Of a DNA stretch of 64,000 bases, positions 1 to 7,507 are shown piece by piece; the first letter of the stretch is position 1; the number at the start of each line of letters is the position of its first letter. A program made the position numbers and the translations under genes. Source of the stretch: Streptomyces ureilyticus (GTDB taxonomy: Bacteria; Actinomycetota; Actinomycetes; Streptomycetales; Streptomycetaceae); the NCBI RefSeq assembly GCF_011045025.1, contig NZ_JAAKZX010000018.1:18180-82179 (forward strand), in the 5' to 3' direction. A model generated the notes under the pieces. That model saw only the letters and a program-made list of their open reading frames with translations, searched no databases and was not told where the DNA came from.

Positions 1-475
1 CGCCCAGCGGAATCGGCGTGGGGGTCGTCAGCCGGCTCCGGTCCAGATATGTGCCGTTGGTGGACCCGAGGTCCTCCACGATCCACTGGCCGTCACGGTC
101 CGGGTAGATCCTGGCATGCCTGCTGGAGGCGTAGTCGTCATCCAGGACGATCGTGGAGTCGTGCGCACGCCCCAGCGTGATGGTCTGCCCCTGCAGCGCG
201 ACCGTCGTTCCCTCGAGGATGCCCTCGGAGACGACGAGCTTGGTGGGCGCGCCACGGCGTTGACGGCCGCCGCCGCTCGCCTGCTGGCGCTGCTGCGGCG
301 GCGCGGCCTGCTGCCGGGCGGCCGCTTGAGGCCGTCCGCTCTCCCGGCGCGAGCCGCGCTGTGTGACACGCGTTCCGAACAGATCGCTGCGGATGACCTG
401 CACGGCCACGATCACGAACAGCCACAGTACGGCCAGGAAACCCAGCCGCATGACCGTGAGGGTCAGCTCTGACAT
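1..475 (-). CDS. fhaB: FHA domain membrane protein FhaB (FipA-like), C-terminus cut by window edge
   Basis: Reading leftward from an ATG at 475, the frame stays open to base 1, so at least 158 residues are coded here. Residues about 9-27 form one hydrophobic helix (MRLGFLAVLWLFVIVAVQV). A Gln/Arg/Pro-rich linker follows, then an FHA domain from about residue 79. It shows the usual FHA marks: GR near 102, a SSRH motif near 117-120 and STNG near 138. FHA domains bind phosphothreonine, and FhaB works at the division and cell-wall apparatus next to PknA/PknB. It lies 10 bp after fhaA on the same strand, which fits the conserved actinobacterial fhaA-fhaB-pstP-rodA-pbpA-pknA-pknB operon; the rest would be outside the window. 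Only a few residues are missing compared with the family's usual size. Confidence 0.93.
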   Translation of the reverse strand, partial: MSELTLTVMRLGFLAVLWLFVIVAVQVIRSDLFGTRVTQRGSRRESGRPQAAARQQAAPPQQRQQASGGGRQRRGAPTKLVVSEGILEGTTVALQGQTITLGRAHDSTIVLDDDYASSRHARIYPDRDGQWIVEDLGSTNGTYLDRSRLTTPTPIPLG

Positions 476-485
476 TGCCCCCGCT

Positions 486-1340
486 TCACCCTTCGGCTTG
501 CCGGTAAATGATGGTGGTGCTGCCCACGACGATCCGCGAGCCGTCGCGGAGCGTAGCGCGGGTGGTGTGCTGCCCGTCCACCACGATGCCGTTGGTGGAC
601 CCGAGATCCTGGATCGTCGAGGGCGTTCCGGTCCGGATCTCACAGTGCCGGCGCGAGACGCCGGGGTCGTCGATCCGCACGTCGGCGTCGGTGCTGCGGC
701 CCAGCACCAGCGTCGGGCGGGAGATCTGATGGCGAGTGCCGTTGATCTCGATCCAGTGCCGTACGCGCGCACCGGGCAGCGGGCCGGGCGCCGCGGCGCG
801 GCCCTGGGCCATCGGCGACGCGGGGCCGCGACCACCGGGCGGCGGTGCGGGCGGCATGGGGGGAGCGCCCGCCGGCTGGGCGGCAGCCGGAGGCGGGTAG
901 CCGTAACCCCCGGGGCGGGCGGCCGGGCCTCCCGCGGGAGCGCGCTCCGGAGCCTGCTGGTTGGCGGAGGAGGCGAGCGTACGACTGCGCACCCGGTACA
1001 GGCCGGTGTCGAGGTCGTCCGCCTTCTCCAGATGGACCTTGATGGGGCCCATGAAGGTGTAGCGCTGCTGCTTCGCGTAGTCGCGCACCATGCCGGCGAG
1101 CTCGTCGCCGAGCTGGCCGGAGTAGGGGCTGAGTCGCTCGAAGTCCGGCGTACTCAGCTCCACGATGAAGTCGTTGGGGACGACTGTCCGCTCACGGTTC
1201 CAGATCGTCGCGTTGTTGTCGCACTCGCGCTGGAGCGCGCCCGCGATCTCGACGGGCTGGACCTCGGACTTGAACACCTTGGCGAAGGTGCCGTTGACCA
1301 GACCTTCGATACGCTGCTCGAATTTCTTCAGGACTCCCAT
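486..1340 (-). CDS. fhaA: FhaA: DUF3662 plus C-terminal FHA domain protein
   Basis: A 284-residue protein. The N-terminal 115 residues (MGVLKKFEQRIEGLVNGTFA onward) match the FhaA N-terminal (DUF3662) domain. A Pro/Gly/Ala-rich linker runs over about 130-185. The C-terminal FHA domain contains LGRSTDADV, a SRRH core and STNG. In mycobacteria FhaA binds phosphorylated threonines, for example on MviN, and links PknB signalling to peptidoglycan synthesis; the same role is inferred here. The ATG at 1340 follows a GGAGGAGGTG-type ribosome binding site on the minus strand. It is the first gene of the fhaA-fhaB operon visible in the window. Confidence 0.95.
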   Translation of the reverse strand: MGVLKKFEQRIEGLVNGTFAKVFKSEVQPVEIAGALQRECDNNATIWNRERTVVPNDFIVELSTPDFERLSPYSGQLGDELAGMVRDYAKQQRYTFMGPIKVHLEKADDLDTGLYRVRSRTLASSANQQAPERAPAGGPAARPGGYGYPPPAAAQPAGAPPMPPAPPPGGRGPASPMAQGRAAAPGPLPGARVRHWIEINGTRHQISRPTLVLGRSTDADVRIDDPGVSRRHCEIRTGTPSTIQDLGSTNGIVVDGQHTTRATLRDGSRIVVGSTTIIYRQAEG

Positions 1341-1829
1341 GGGGCACCTCCTCCTTCGTCGCTGTCCTGGTTTTGCTTACTGATCGTATCCACGCGCCGG
1401 GAAATCGGCTGGTTCCCCCTGTCGGCACCGTCGACGGGTGTCGGCGCCCACTGAAGTCCCCTCCCGAAGTTCCCTTCGGAGCTCCTCTTCGAACTCCCCC
1501 TGGGCACTCCCATGGGAAGGATCGTAGAGGTGGCTTCACCACAGTGTCCCGCACCCGACTGTGGACCCTGTCCGCCTCCTGGGGAGATGGCCGGGACCGG
1601 TACGAGGTTGATACGTGAACAGGTTCTGGCCGATACGTACGGGGTGGCAGCGGTGGGGCACAAGGCACCGTGAGGGGCGGCTGCGCAGGTGATGCCGGGG
1701 TCTGCCGCCTCGCCCTGCTTCGTTGCTGCCCCCGGAAAGGGATGTGAATCCACCCTTGGCAGCGTGCTAATCTTCTGCATGTCGCCAGGCGCTCCCACCC
1801 CTCGGTGAGAGACGGACGACACACCCAAT
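1341..1829. other. Gene-free stretch upstream of fhaA and tRNA-Leu
   Basis: About 490 bases between the fhaA start (reading left) and the tRNA gene (reading right). It must hold the fhaA promoter and the tRNA promoter. TAATCT at 1767-1772 is a possible tRNA -10 element, but I see no convincing -35 at the right spacing. Open frames here overlap each other on both strands and show no family features. No strong inverted repeat was seen. Confidence 0.5.
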
Positions 1830-1913
1830 GCGCGGGTGGCGGAATAGGCAGACGCGCTGGATTCAGGTTCCAGTGCCCGCAAGGGCGTGGGGGTTCAACT
1901 CCCCCCTCGCGCA
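1830..1913 (+). tRNA. tRNA-Leu (anticodon CAG)
   Basis: The acceptor arm GCGCGGG (1830-1836) pairs with CTCGCGC (1906-1912) with one G-U, followed by discriminator A at 1913. The anticodon stem CTGGA/TCCAG closes a seven-base loop TTCAGGT with anticodon CAG. A long variable arm (GCCCGCAAGGGC region) marks a class II tRNA, as expected for leucine. The T arm GGGGGTTCAACTCCCCC is clear. The 3' CCA is not encoded. Confidence 0.95.
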
Positions 1914-1920
1914 CAAGAGA

Positions 1921-1951
1921 AGCCCCGCAGGTCTTGGACCTGCGGGGCTTT
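1921..1951 (+). terminator. Terminator after tRNA-Leu
   Basis: Perfect 13-bp inverted repeat, AGCCCCGCAGGTC and GACCTGCGGGGCT, around the loop TTG. It starts eight bases after the tRNA and runs into a short T tract. Confidence 0.88.
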
Positions 1952-2050
1952 CGCGTTGTCCGGGGGCCGGGCGGGCCCGGGTCGCCTCGGGCTCGTCCCG
2001 GTCGCGCCGGGGCGTCTCGGGTGAGGACAATCACAGGGCAGACCTGGGAG

Positions 2051-2077
2051 TTTTCCACAGGTTCGGAGTTGTCCACA
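2051..2077 (+). other. Two DnaA-box-like 9-mers
   Basis: TTTTCCACA at 2051-2059 and TTGTCCACA at 2069-2077, both on the plus strand, starts 18 bp apart, in the gap before the DUF2252 gene. TTGTCCACA is the form of the DnaA box preferred in Streptomyces. Binding is not shown. Confidence 0.45.
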
Positions 2078-2151
2078 GGGCCTCACGCGGATCGGCGCCC
2101 GGCGGTACCGTCGTGGCAAGTTGATGTTCGTGCACGGGGGAGGCGGTCCAA

Positions 2152-3594
2152 GTGAGCGAGAGCGGTGGCGCGGTGGCAGCGCGGGCTGAGCAGACGGGAC
2201 AGACGGGACGGGCCAGAGTCGCCGATGTGCGCGGGTTCGCGCCGTGGCCGGCTCAGGGATCTCCCAAGGAAGAGGGCAAGGCCTTGCGGGAACAGGTCTC
2301 GCGGGCAGCGCACGCCTCCCTGGGCGGGAACGGTGACCGGCCGGGCGCCGTGACCGCCGTGGAGGAGTCCAACCGCGGCCGCATCCCCGAGCTCACGGCG
2401 ATACGGGTCGGAAGAATGGCGGCCACGCCCTTCGCCTTCCTGCGCGGCTCGGCCGGACTCATGGCGTACGACCTGGCGCGTACGCCCATGACGGGCATCG
2501 GCGCGCAGATCTGCGGGGACGCGCACGCGGCGAACTTCGGCCTCTACGCGGACGCGCGCGGCGGCCTCGTCATCGATCTGAACGACTTCGACGAGACGGT
2601 GCACGGGCCCTGGGAGTGGGACCTCAAACGGCTCGCGACCTCGCTGGTCCTCGCGGGCCGGGAGGCGGGAGCCGGCGAGGACACCTGCCGCAAGGCGGCG
2701 CACTTCGCGACCGGCTCCTACCGGCGCACCATGCGGCTGCTCGCGAAACTCCCAGCCCTGGACGCCTGGAACGCCATCGCGGACGAGGAACTGGTCTCGC
2801 ACACCGACGCCCACGATCTGCTGGGCACCCTGGAGCGGGTCTCGGAGAAGGCGCGGGCCAATACCAGCGGCCGTTTCGCCGCGAAGTCGACGGAGCCGGT
2901 CGAGGGCGGTGGGCGCCGCTTCGTCGACGCGCCACCGGTGCTGCGGCGCGTACCCGATGCGGAGGCAGCCGGGGTGGCGGCGTCACTGGAGGAGTACCTG
3001 ACCACGCTCTCCGAGGACCGCCTCCCGCTCCTCGCGCGGTACGCGGTGCACGACGTCGCGTTCCGCGTGGTCGGCACGGGAAGCGTGGGCCTGCGCTCGT
3101 ACGTGGTGCTCCTGCTGGACCACCGTGGCGAACCTCTCGTCCTCCAGGTGAAGGAGACCCGACCCTCCGCCCTGCTGCCGCACCTGAGCACGGCGGGCCT
3201 GACCGTGCCGGAGGCCGAGCACGAGGGCCGCCGTGTCGTCCTCGGCCAGAAGCGTATGCAGGTCGTGAGCGACATCCTGCTCGGCTGGACCTCGGTCGAC
3301 GGGCTGCCTTTCCAGGTACGCCAGTTCCGCAACCGCAAAGGCAGCGTCGACCCGGCGGCCCTCGCCGCCGACCAGATCGACGACTACGCCCGCATGACAG
3401 GCGCCCTGCTGGCCCGCGCCCACGCCCACAGCGCCGATCCCCGTCTGATCGCGGGCTACTGCGGCAAGAGCGAGGAATTGGACGAGGCGATCACGTCCTT
3501 CGCGGTGGCCTACGCGGACCGCACGGAGGCGGATCATGCGGAGCTGGTGGGGGCTGTGAAAGCGGGGAGGGTCGCGGGGGAGTTGGGAGTTTGA
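2152..3594 (+). CDS. DUF2252 family protein
   Basis: A 480-residue protein read from GTG 2152, with GGGGGAGGCGG at the right distance upstream. It belongs to the DUF2252 family of actinobacteria, whose function is unknown. Two conserved stretches recall the active site of aminoglycoside-phosphotransferase and protein-kinase-like folds: GDAHAANFG near residue 122 and VIDLNDFDET near residue 141. A later Arg-rich segment (VRQFRNRKGSVD) is also typical of the family. A small-molecule kinase role is a guess from those motifs only. It stands alone between the tRNA gene and a J-domain-like gene. Confidence 0.85.
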   Translation: MSESGGAVAARAEQTGQTGRARVADVRGFAPWPAQGSPKEEGKALREQVSRAAHASLGGNGDRPGAVTAVEESNRGRIPELTAIRVGRMAATPFAFLRGSAGLMAYDLARTPMTGIGAQICGDAHAANFGLYADARGGLVIDLNDFDETVHGPWEWDLKRLATSLVLAGREAGAGEDTCRKAAHFATGSYRRTMRLLAKLPALDAWNAIADEELVSHTDAHDLLGTLERVSEKARANTSGRFAAKSTEPVEGGGRRFVDAPPVLRRVPDAEAAGVAASLEEYLTTLSEDRLPLLARYAVHDVAFRVVGTGSVGLRSYVVLLLDHRGEPLVLQVKETRPSALLPHLSTAGLTVPEAEHEGRRVVLGQKRMQVVSDILLGWTSVDGLPFQVRQFRNRKGSVDPAALAADQIDDYARMTGALLARAHAHSADPRLIAGYCGKSEELDEAITSFAVAYADRTEADHAELVGAVKAGRVAGELGV

Positions 3595-3627
3595 GTGGGC
3601 CGTCGGCTCGTGACCTAGGCTGGGTGG

Positions 3628-4608
3628 GTGATGACGCCGGAAGCTGAGCAGTCCCCGTCCGAGCCGCCTGTTGAGGAGGGGGCTGCGGGGCTGTCGGCGG
3701 ATGATGTTCCGACGGCCGCGGACGAGGCATCGGCCGGTGAGGGTTTCGCCGACGAGCGGTCCACGAGCGGGCATTCCGCCGATGAGGAGTCCGCGAGCGA
3801 GGATTCCGCCGACGAGGCTTCCGGTGAGGAGCAGGTGCGGCCCGAGGAGCGGCTCGAGCGAGCCGTGCGTGCGGCTGAGCAGGCTTTGATCGAGTACGAG
3901 ATCGCCGTGGAGACCTTCCGCGTCGAGGTGGAGAACTTCTCCCGCTTGCACCACCAGAAGCTCGGGCCGATGTACGCGCGGCTCGACGAACTGGAAGCGC
4001 AGATCGCCGAGGCCCGGGCCGCCCGCACCGGCGACCCGGAGGACGTGACCAAGGCGCAGGAGGCGCGGGCCAGAGTCATGCCCATGCCGGGGATCGAGGA
4101 ACTGTTCCACGACTGGCTCGACTCGGACGGGCTGTCCCCGGAGGCCTCGGCCATGCTGACCGAGCAGCCGGTGCGGCCACCGCAGCGCGTGCGCCCGAGC
4201 GACGAGGCCCGCAAGCTCTACCGCGAACTGGTCCGCAAGGCGCACCCCGACCTGGCGCGGGACGACTCCGAGCGCCGGCGGCGCGACGAGTTCATCGCCC
4301 GGGTCAACGCCGCGTACGCCCGCGGGGACGAGGCACTGCTCCAGGAGCTGTCCGAGGAGTGGGCCGCCGGGCCCGTACCCAAGGAATGGCGCCCGAGCCG
4401 CGCCGAGGAGCTCTACGTCCGCCTCGAATGGCTCGCCGAGCGCAAGGAGCTGCTCAGCCTCGTGGCCCGTGACCTGGAGGAGAGCGCGATCGGCGCGATG
4501 CTCAAGCTCGCCCCGGACGACCCCGACCGGCTGCTGGAGGAGATCGCCGAGCAGCTGCTGACGCAGGTGAGCGAGCGCGAGGCGGAGCTGGCGGGGCTGC
4601 TCGGCTAG
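3628..4608 (+). CDS. Acidic protein with a DnaJ-like (J) domain
   Basis: About 326 residues (325 if the ATG at 3631, directly after GTG 3628, is the start). The first 75 residues are very rich in Glu, Asp, Ser and Ala with short Ser-Ala-Asp-Glu repeats, so they are probably disordered. Residues about 75-130 look like a coiled coil. A stretch near residues 193-235 (KLYRELVRKAHPDLA, then RRRDEFIARVNAAYARGD) matches helices II and III of a J domain, with the HPD tripeptide that activates Hsp70 partners. The C-terminus is again helical. J proteins of this layout are common in Streptomyces but uncharacterised; acting as a DnaK co-chaperone is inferred. Confidence 0.72.
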   Translation: MMTPEAEQSPSEPPVEEGAAGLSADDVPTAADEASAGEGFADERSTSGHSADEESASEDSADEASGEEQVRPEERLERAVRAAEQALIEYEIAVETFRVEVENFSRLHHQKLGPMYARLDELEAQIAEARAARTGDPEDVTKAQEARARVMPMPGIEELFHDWLDSDGLSPEASAMLTEQPVRPPQRVRPSDEARKLYRELVRKAHPDLARDDSERRRRDEFIARVNAAYARGDEALLQELSEEWAAGPVPKEWRPSRAEELYVRLEWLAERKELLSLVARDLEESAIGAMLKLAPDDPDRLLEEIAEQLLTQVSEREAELAGLLG

Positions 4609-4704
4609 TTTCACCGGCCTGTCGGTCGGCTTCACCCGGGGTGCGTGGCTCCGCGTGAGGCGCCCCCGGCGCAGGTGGTGGGCGGGTCGGGTAGCGTCGG
4701 GCGT

Positions 4705-5052
4705 ATGCAATTCGGAGCTGGTGTGCCCACGGTCGAGGTCGGGGATCTCGCGGACGGAGCCTTTCTGCTGGACGTCCGGGAGGACGACGAGTGGCAGGCC
4801 GGTCACGCGGCGGGGGCGCTGCACATCCCCATCAGTGAATTCGTGGCGCGCTACGGCGAGTTGACCGAGGCGGCGCCACAGGACGGCAGGATCCACGTGA
4901 TCTGCCGCTCAGGCAGTCGTTCCGCGCAGGTCGCGATGTACCTCGTCCAGCAGGGCATCGACGCGGTGAACGTCGGCGGCGGTATGCAGGTCTGGGCCGC
5001 CACGGGGCGCCCTGTCGTGGACGACAAGGGCCAGCCGGGTTTCGTGCTTTAG
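4705..5052 (+). CDS. Single-domain rhodanese-like protein
   Basis: A 115-residue protein starting at ATG 4705; an upstream in-frame start at 4645 would only add unrelated residues. It has the rhodanese signature LLDVREDDEW near residues 21-30 and the active-site loop CRSGSRSA with catalytic Cys67. Such proteins carry a persulfide and move sulfane sulfur to acceptors such as cyanide or thiols; the natural acceptor cannot be told from sequence. It ends 85 bp before a strong hairpin and about 150 bp before an insertion sequence. Confidence 0.9.
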   Translation: MQFGAGVPTVEVGDLADGAFLLDVREDDEWQAGHAAGALHIPISEFVARYGELTEAAPQDGRIHVICRSGSRSAQVAMYLVQQGIDAVNVGGGMQVWAATGRPVVDDKGQPGFVL

Positions 5053-5136
5053 CGCTCCGCTGGGTTGGGCGGGCGAAGCTGCGGGTTCGTTGTGGCTTCT
5101 CGCGCCCGCGCGGCGGAGCCGCAGATTGATACAGCC

Positions 5137-5177
5137 CCGCGCCTCCAGAGAGGCCTGCGGCCTCTCTGGAGGCGCGG
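5137..5177 (+). terminator. 19-bp perfect hairpin after the rhodanese gene
   Basis: CCGCGCCTCCAGAGAGGCC at 5137-5155 and its exact reverse complement at 5159-5177, with loop TGC. There is no T tract, as is common in Streptomyces. The bases just upstream (GTTGTGGCTTCTCGCGC and CCCCGCGCC) resemble a motif I recall as widely scattered between Streptomyces genes. Confidence 0.7.
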
Positions 5178-5205
5178 TATCGCATGGACTTCAGCAGTCC
5201 GCTTA

Positions 5206-6105
5206 GGAGTCCTTGCAGAAAGATCTTCTTGTGGCACGGTGGAGAGGTATGTGTTCCCGTGCTGTGTGGGGGTGACCATGGCACGGCGGAAGCCGTGGGA
5301 GGTCAGTGACGAGTTGTGGGCGGTGATCGAGCCGCTGCTGCCGAAGCATGAGCGACGGTTCCGGTATCCGGGGCGCAAGCGGATCGATGACTGCAGGACG
5401 CTGCAGGGGGTGCTGTTCGTGCTGTACACCGGCATCCAGTGGGAGTACCTGCCGCAGGAGTTGGGGTTCGGCTCGGGTCCTACCTGCTGGCGGCGGCTGG
5501 CCGAGTGGCAGGAGGCCGGGGTGTGGGAGGACTTGCAGCGGGTGCTGTTGGACCGGCTGCGGGCGGCGGACCACCTGGACTTCTCCCGCGTTGCGGTCGA
5601 TGCCTCGCACGTGCCGGCCAAGCGGGGGCGAAGCAGCCCAAAAGTCGGTCCGAGTCCGGTTGACCGTGCGCGGCCGGGCTCGAAACATCACGTGCTGACC
5701 GACGCGCACGGCACCCCGCTGCGGGTATCGCACACCGGCGGGCACCGCAACGATGTCACCCAGCTTCTGCCGCTGGTCGACAGCGTGCCGCCGGTGCGGG
5801 GCAAGCGGGGCCGGCCCCGGCGCAAGCCCCGCACCCTGTATGCCGACCGCGGCTACGACCACGACAGCTACCGCCGCCGTCTGCGCGAGCGCGGCATCGT
5901 CCCGAAGATCGCCCGGCGCGGCCAGCCGCACGGCTCGGGCCTGGGCCGGGTGCGATGGGTTGCCGAGTCCGCCATCGCCTGGCTACACGGCCCTCGCCGC
6001 TTACGAACCCGCTGGGAGACCCGAGACGACATGCACGACGCCTTCCTCCAACTCGCCCACTGCATGACCCTCGCCCGCAAGATCGCAGCTTTTTGAAAGG
6101 ACCCC
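5206..6105 (+). mobile_element. Complete IS5-group insertion sequence, 900 bp
   Basis: The ends are imperfect inverted repeats, GGAGTCCTTGCAGAAAG (5206-5222) against GGGGTCCTTTCAAAAAG (reverse complement of 6089-6105), 14 of 17 matching. TTA is present directly outside each end (5203-5205 and 6106-6108), as expected for a three-base target duplication. One transposase gene fills the element. It sits between the rhodanese terminator and the 3' end of an acyl-CoA dehydrogenase gene and interrupts no visible gene. Confidence 0.88.
5278..6096 (+). CDS. IS5-family DDE transposase
   Basis: From ATG 5278 the product has 272 residues, normal for one-ORF IS5/IS427-type transposases. The frame is open further upstream, but ATG 5278 begins the family's usual N-terminus (MARRKPWEVSDELWAVIEPL). 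The DDE catalytic triad is visible: Asp108 in VAVDASHVP, Asp190 in YADRGYD and Glu230 in VAESAIAWL. All three residues are intact, so it may be active. Codon 242 is TTA (6001-6003), read by the bldA tRNA in Streptomyces, so translation may be limited to later growth. The gene almost fills the insertion sequence and stops nine bases before its right end. Confidence 0.92.
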   Translation: MARRKPWEVSDELWAVIEPLLPKHERRFRYPGRKRIDDCRTLQGVLFVLYTGIQWEYLPQELGFGSGPTCWRRLAEWQEAGVWEDLQRVLLDRLRAADHLDFSRVAVDASHVPAKRGRSSPKVGPSPVDRARPGSKHHVLTDAHGTPLRVSHTGGHRNDVTQLLPLVDSVPPVRGKRGRPRRKPRTLYADRGYDHDSYRRRLRERGIVPKIARRGQPHGSGLGRVRWVAESAIAWLHGPRRLRTRWETRDDMHDAFLQLAHCMTLARKIAAF

Positions 6106-6185
6106 TTAGAGACACGTCACGCACGGCGCCCCGTGAGGCGCCCGGCCCTCAGCGGCTTCGGCGACCATGCGCTGCCGTCTGCCGG

Positions 6186-7322
6186 TCACCCCAGTGCATG
6201 CGCCGCCAGCAGGTCGCCCAGCGTTTCCTCGTGGGCTGCCGCCGGGCCGAGAGAGAGTTCCAGGTGCTTGGCCCAGGCGTGGTAGCGGTGCAGCGGGTAG
6301 TCGGTGTCGGCTCCGAAGCCTCCGTGCAGATGTTGCGCGGTCTGCACGACGCGTCGTACGCCCTCGGAGGCCCAGATCTTGGCCACGGCGATGTCGCCGG
6401 ACGCGGGTAGTACCCCGCCCGCCCCCGTGCTGATCCGCCACGCGGCCTGCCAGAGGGTCGCCTCCATCGCGCGCAGGTCGATGTAGCGGTCGGCGGCCTG
6501 TACGGCCACTGCCTGGAACGTGGCGACCGGGAATCCGAACTGCTCCCGTTTGCTGGTGTATTCACTCGTCATCCCCAGGACGCGCTCGCCCAGGCCGAGC
6601 GCCAGCGCACACGTTCCGGTGGCGAGCAGATCCCGCAGCGATTCCCAGGCGCCGTCGGCGTCGATGACGTTGCGAGCGGTGAGGCGTACGGAGTCCAGCC
6701 GGAGTTCGCCGAGCCGCTCTCCTGTGGTGGAGACCTGCTCGGCGAGCGTGGCGCCTTCGTGGCCGCGCGGTACGAGGGCGAGCACGGCGCGGCCCGAGCC
6801 GGTGCTCAGCGCGGGTACGACGACGAAGTCCGCGTTGCAGCCCCAGGGCACCGCTGTCTGCACCCCGTCCAGCACCCACGCGTCGCCTTCCCGGCGCGCG
6901 GTGACGGCCAGTTCGGCGCCGTCGTGTCCGGTACGGCCGTTCGCGGCGACGGTCAGCACGACTTCGCCCCGCCCGGCCCGCGCCAGCAGTTTCGTCTTCA
7001 ACTCCTCACCGCCGTACGCCTGCACGGCCAGCGCCGCCGCACTGCTTTCCAGTAGCGGCACCCGCGCGAGCACCTTCGCCGACTCGCGCAGCACCAGGCA
7101 CAGCGCGATGGCGTCCAGCCCCGCCCCGCCGTAGCGCGCGTCGAGCAGCAGGCTCAGCAGGTCGGCGTCGGCGAGCTTGCCCCACAGCGTCCGGTCGAAG
7201 TCGTCCGCGACGGCGCCCGCGGTGAGTGCGGGCGAGGGCACCCCGTCCGGCGCCACTCCGGCGAACACCGCCTTCGCCGCTTCCACGGCCGCCTGCTGCT
7301 CCTCGCTGAAGCTGAAGTCCAC
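6186..7322 (-). CDS. Acyl-CoA dehydrogenase
   Basis: A 378-residue flavoprotein read from GTG 7322, chosen because GGGAGGA lies seven bases upstream; longer in-frame starts lack such a site. The N-terminal helical domain begins DFSFSEEQQAAV, and the C-terminal part has family motifs such as REQFGFPVATFQAV and LHGGFGADTDYPLHRY. These enzymes oxidise acyl-CoA to enoyl-CoA with FAD. It lies 185 bp downstream of paaE on the same strand. A separate palindrome at 7400-7413 that fits the KstR consensus suggests its own control, perhaps with sterol-like or other CoA substrates. The substrate is unknown. The IS ends 80 bp beyond its stop codon. Confidence 0.88.
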   Translation of the reverse strand: MDFSFSEEQQAAVEAAKAVFAGVAPDGVPSPALTAGAVADDFDRTLWGKLADADLLSLLLDARYGGAGLDAIALCLVLRESAKVLARVPLLESSAAALAVQAYGGEELKTKLLARAGRGEVVLTVAANGRTGHDGAELAVTARREGDAWVLDGVQTAVPWGCNADFVVVPALSTGSGRAVLALVPRGHEGATLAEQVSTTGERLGELRLDSVRLTARNVIDADGAWESLRDLLATGTCALALGLGERVLGMTSEYTSKREQFGFPVATFQAVAVQAADRYIDLRAMEATLWQAAWRISTGAGGVLPASGDIAVAKIWASEGVRRVVQTAQHLHGGFGADTDYPLHRYHAWAKHLELSLGPAAAHEETLGDLLAAHALG

Positions 7323-7399
7323 AGCCTGTCCTCCCACGCGTACCTGATCCATCGGACGGAGCTGATGGGACCGACGATGGATCTGACGGAGCGTCAAGG

Positions 7400-7413
7400 T
7401 AGAACAGGTTCTA
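7400..7413. promoter_or_regulatory. KstR-like operator before the acyl-CoA dehydrogenase gene
   Basis: TAGAACAGGTTCTA is an inverted repeat with arms TAGAAC/GTTCTA and a two-base centre. It fits the TNNAACNNGTTNNA motif known for the TetR-family repressor KstR, which controls sterol breakdown in mycobacteria and rhodococci. It lies 78 bp upstream of GTG 7322. Confidence 0.6.
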
Positions 7414-7507
7414 TGAAAAGGGAACGGTGCGGCAGCCGCGGGAGCCGTCGGCGAGTGAAGCTCAACATCCGCCGAACGTCACCCGGACGAAGCTCACCCG
7501 TCGAAGC

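Noticed and set aside
5065..5277. N-terminal extension of the transposase
   Set aside because: It would start outside the insertion sequence and cross its left inverted repeat; ATG 5278 gives the usual family start.
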